Origin: Sparassis latifolia | Taxonomy: Eukaryota > Basidiomycota > Agaricomycetes > Polyporales > Sparassidaceae | Direction: 5' to 3' | DNA: 64,000 nucleotides | NCBI GenBank assembly: GCA_018466975.1 | Contig: CM031556.1 | Coordinates: forward strand, 4,402,001-4,466,000 | Shown: positions 59,634 to 64,000 of the stretch, piece by piece | Numbering within the stretch: position 1 is the stretch's first letter | Layout: each line of letters opens with the position of its first letter | Notes under the pieces: model-generated | Seen by the model: only the letters and a program-made list of their open reading frames with translations | The model's database searches: none | Told to the model about the DNA's origin: nothing | Position numbers and translations under genes: made by a program

Positions 59634-62600
59634 ATTATCATTTCTTACTGATTTATTATATCATGCTTTTATACGGAGTACCGTAGACCGCATACAGAGC
59701 GTCGTAGGCAACATATAAATGTTGGTAGACGACATACAAATATTTCCGAGGGGCATACAAAAAATCGTCATAAGCGACATACGACATTTGTTATAGGCGG
59801 CATACAGAGTACCGTAGGCCACGTACCGACATGCGTAGACCACATACAGAGCATCGAAGGCGACATACATATCACGCTTTTATAAAAATCGACCGCACGT
59901 TGTAGACCGCATACAGAGTACGGCGGACCGCGTACAGAGTACTATAGACCGCATACAGAATACCGTGGACCGCGTACAGAGCGTCGTAAGCCACATACAA
60001 ACATTTATAGACCACGTGCCGACATTCGTAGACCACATGCCGGCGTCGTGGCGACATACAAACGTTCGTGCATGGCATACAAATACTTCTAAGCGGCATA
60101 CAAAAAATACTTCTAAGCGACGTACGAACGCTTATTACGGGCAGCATACAGAGTACCGTGAACGGCATACGGAGCATAGTAGACCACATACAGAGTGTCG
60201 TAACCGACATACGAATGTTTCCAAGGGACGAACCAATATTTCCCAGTGGCGTACGAATATTTATAAGCGGCATACAAAAAACCGTCATAGGCAACATTAT
60301 AGGCAGCATACAGAGTACCATTAAATGACGTACGGAGCATAGTAGACCACATACAGAGTGACGTAACCGACATACAAATATTTCAAGCGGCATACAAATA
60401 TTTCTAAGCGGCAGACAAAAATCATTATAAGCGACATACCAACATTTATTACAGGCAGCATACGAGTACCGCAAGCGGCGTACAGAGCATAGTAGACCAC
60501 ATACAGAGTGTCGTAACCGACATAAGAATATTTCAAAGCGGCATACGAATATTTATAACCGACATACCAGACATACATCGTAGTCCGAGGACGACGTTAT
60601 TTTGAGTATCCGTTAGAGGGTTAGATTAGAGTCACACCACGTTAGAGGTATTAGTGTTTCGGTTATAGTTTCGGTTATAGTCAGATTAGGTGAGGATTAG
60701 AGTGAGGATTAGGTGAGGTTTAGTGTTTGGTTAGTGGTTCGGTGAGAGCGTTATCATTTCGTGATCGATGTATTGTATCACACGTTTATCAGGCTTTTAT
60801 AAAAATCGACCGTCGTCGTGAATACGTACAGAGTACCGCAGGCCGCATACCGACATTTGTAGACCGCATACAGAGCGTCGTAGGCAACATACGAATGTTG
60901 GTAGGCGACATACAAATATTTCCGAGTGGCATACAAAAATCGTCATAAGCGACATACGACATTTGTTATAGGCGGCATACAGAGTACCGTACAGGCCACG
61001 CGACATAGACCACATACAGAGCATCGAAGGCGACATACATATCACGCTTTTATAAAAATCGACCGCACGTACATACAGAGTACGGCGGACATCGTACAGA
61101 GTACTATAGACCGCATACAGAATACCGTGGACCGCGTACAGGCGTCGTAAGCCACATACAAACATTTATAGACCACGTGCCGACATTCGTAGACCACATG
61201 CCGAGCGTCGAGGCGACATACAAACGTTCGTGCATGGCATACAAATACTTCTAAGCGGCATACAAAAATACTTCTAGCGACGTCTGACGCTTATTACGGG
61301 CAGCATACAGAGTACCGTGAGCGGCATACGGAGCATAGTAGACCACATACAGAGTGTCGTAACCGACATACGAATGTTTCAAGGGACGAACCAATATTTC
61401 CCAGTGGCGTTTAATATTTATAAGCGGCATACAAAAAACCGTCATAGGCAACATTATAGGCAGCATACAGAGTACCATTAAATGACGTACGGAGCATAGT
61501 AGACCACATACAGAGTGACGTAACCGACATACAAATATTTCGAGCGGCATACAAATATTTCTAAGCGGCAGACAAAAATCATTATAAGCGACATACCAAC
61601 ATTTATTACAGGCAGCATACGGAGTACCGCAAACGGCGTACAGAGCATAGTAGACCACATACAGAGTGTCGTAACCGACATAAGAATATTTCAAAGCGCA
61701 TACGAATATTTATAACCGACATACCAGACATACATCGTAGTCCGAGGACGACGTTATTTTGAGTATCCGTTAGAGGGTTAGATTAGAGTCACACCACGTT
61801 AGAGGTATTAGTGTTTCGTTATAGTTTCGGTTATAGTCAGATTAGGTGAGGATTAGAGTGAGGATTAGGTGAGGTTTAGTGTTTCGGTTAGTGGTTCGGT
61901 GAGGAACGTTATCATTTCGTATCGATGTATTGTATCACACGTTTATCAGGCTTTTATAAAAATCGACCGTACGTCGTAGACCACGTACAGAGTACCGCAG
62001 GCCGCATACCGACATTTGTAGACCGCATACAGAGCGTCGTAGGCAACATACGAATGTTGGTAGACGACATACAAATATTTCCGAGTGGCATACAAAAATC
62101 GTCATAAGTTTACATACGACATTTGTTATAGGCGGCATACAGAGTACCGTAGGCCACGCATCGACATGCGTAGACCACATACAGAGCATCGAAGGCGACA
62201 TACATATCACGCTTTTATAAAAATCGACCGCACGTTGTAGACCGCGATACAGAGTACGGCGGACCGCGACAGAGTACTATAGACCGCATACAGAATACCG
62301 TGGACCGCGTACAGAGCGTCGTAAGCCACATACAAACATTTATAGACCACGTGCCGACATTCGTAGACCACATGCCGGCGTCGTGGCGACATACAAACGT
62401 TCGTGCATGGCATACAAATACTTAAGCGGCATACAAAAATACTTAGCGACGCATTTAACGCTTATTACGGGCAGCATACAGAGTACCGTGAGCGGCATAC
62501 GGAGCATAGTAGACCACATACAGAGTGTCGTAACCGACATACGAATGTTTCAAGGGACGAACCAATATTTCCCAGTGGCGCATTTAATATTTATAAGCGG

Positions 62601-64000
62601 CATACAAAAAACCGTCATAGGCAACATTATAGGCAGCATACAGAGTACCATTAAATGACGACGGAGCATAGTAGACCACATACAGAGTGGCGTAACCGAC
62701 ATACAAATATTTCGAAGCGGCATACAAATATTTCTAAGCGGCAGACAAAAATCATTATAAGCGACATACCAACATTTATTACAGGCAGCATACGGAGTAC
62801 CGCAAACGGCGTACAGAGCATAGTAGACCACATACAGAGTGTCGTAACCGACATAAGAATATTTCAAAGCGGCATACGAATATTTATAACCGACATACCA
62901 GACATACATCGTAGTCCGAGGACGGCGTTATTTTGAGTATCCGTTAGAGGTTAGATTAGAGTCACACCACGTTAGAGGTATTAGTGTTTCGGTTATAGTT
63001 TCGGTTATAGTCAGATTAGGTGAGGATTAGAGTGAGGATTAGGTGAGGTTTAGTGTTTGGTTAGTGGTTCGGTGAGAACGTTATCATTTCGTATCGATGT
63101 ATTGTATCACACGTTTATCAGGCTTTATAAAATCGACCGACGTCGAGACCACGTACAGAGTACCGCAGGCCGCATACCGACATTTGTAGACCGCATACAG
63201 AGCGTCGTAGGCAACATACGAATGTTGGGTAGACGACATACAAATATTTCCGAGTGGCATACAAAAATCGTCATGTTTACATCGACATTTGTTATAGGCG
63301 GGCATACAGAGTACCGTAGGCCACGTATCGACATGCGTAGACCACATACAGAGCATCGGCGACATACATATCACGCTTTTATAAAATCGACCGCACGTTG
63401 TAGACCGCATACAGAGTACGGCGGACCGCGTACAGAGTACTATAGACCGCATACAGAATACCGTGGACCGCGTACAGGCGTCGTAAGCCACATACAAACA
63501 TTTATAGACCACGTGCCGACATTCGTAGACCACATGCCGAGCGTCGAGGCGACATACAAACGTTCGTGCATGGCATACAAATACTTCTAAGCGGCATACA
63601 AAATACTTCTAGCGACGCATCTAACGCTTATTACGGGCAGCATACAGAGTACCGTGAGCGCATACGAGCATAGTAGACCACATACAGAGTGTCGTAACCG
63701 ACATACGAATGTTTCCAAGGGACGAACCAATATTTCCCAGTGGCGCATTTAATATTTATAAGCGCATACAAAAACCGTCATAGGCAACATTATAGGCAGC
63801 ATACAGAGTACCATTAAATGACGACGGAGCATAGTAGACCACATACAGAGTGGCGTAACCGACATACAAATATTTCGAAGCGGCATACAAATATTTCTAA
63901 GCGGCAGACAAAAATCATTATAAGTTTACATACCAACATTTATTACAGGCAGCATACGGAGTACCGCAAACGCGTACAGAGCATAGTAGACCACATACAG
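59634..64000. repeat. AT-rich higher-order satellite array 3 (cut by window end)
   Basis: This has the same 21-bp monomer and TTAGG-like block as array 1, with higher-order anchors at 59635, 60751, 61909 and 63081. Many small differences, such as cga to ttta replacements and lost single bases, are concentrated here and at the end of array 1. The array continues beyond the window. Confidence 0.95.

Noticed and set aside
59872..60474. Long minus-strand open frame (200 residues) with a heptad period, and many similar ones across the AT-rich arrays
   Set aside because: They follow directly from a 21-bp repeat lacking stops in one frame, they break at every monomer indel, and they match no family. 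Not called as genes.

Overview
The window looks like nuclear DNA of an Agaricomycete (basidiomycete) fungus. Genes are dense and GC-rich, and are split by many 45-80 nt introns with GTRNGT donors and CTRAY-type branch sites. The proteins recognised are a Hog1-type MAP kinase, mitochondrial Mcr1, methylcrotonoyl-CoA carboxylase alpha, a CaaX-tailed Sel1 protein of the Skt5/Chs4 type, and a pair of F-box-like proteins. I rebuilt gene models by hand from splice signals and reading-frame continuity. Exon borders are inferences without transcript data.

The left part (about 1-23.7 kb) is ordinary single-copy DNA. It holds an F-box-like gene (-), a relic of the MCR1 3' end (-), a small coiled-coil gene (+), the Sel1/CaaX gene (-), a zinc-type medium-chain dehydrogenase (+), a second F-box-like paralogue (-), MCC alpha (+), HOG1 (-) and MCR1 (+). 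The MCR1 relic at 2.9-3.4 kb and the real MCR1 3' end at 21.3-21.8 kb form an inverted duplication enclosing most of the genes.

The right part (23.7-64 kb) has no recognisable gene and is a macro-satellite. A GC-rich unit of about 7.6 kb (25420-33024, 43626-51230, 52175-59633) alternates with AT-rich arrays (33025-43625, 51231-52174, 59634-64000, the last cut by the window end). The AT-rich arrays are built of a 21-bp monomer organised into a higher-order repeat of about 1.15-1.18 kb. Each complete higher-order repeat carries a block of about 155 bp of degenerate TTAGG-like telomeric sequence. Each GC-rich unit begins with a compound inverted repeat and contains seven intron-like elements with full splice signals, plus hairpins and several minisatellites. 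A cluster of six CACGTG sites lies just before the first unit.

The most notable observations are the macro-satellite, its repeated exon-intron-like modules, its 21-bp/TTAGG higher-order structure, and the CACGTG cluster at its border. A centromeric or subtelomeric heterochromatin role is plausible but is inference. Several small indels in the repeats, and one in MCC alpha, look like long-read consensus errors and should be separated from biology first.
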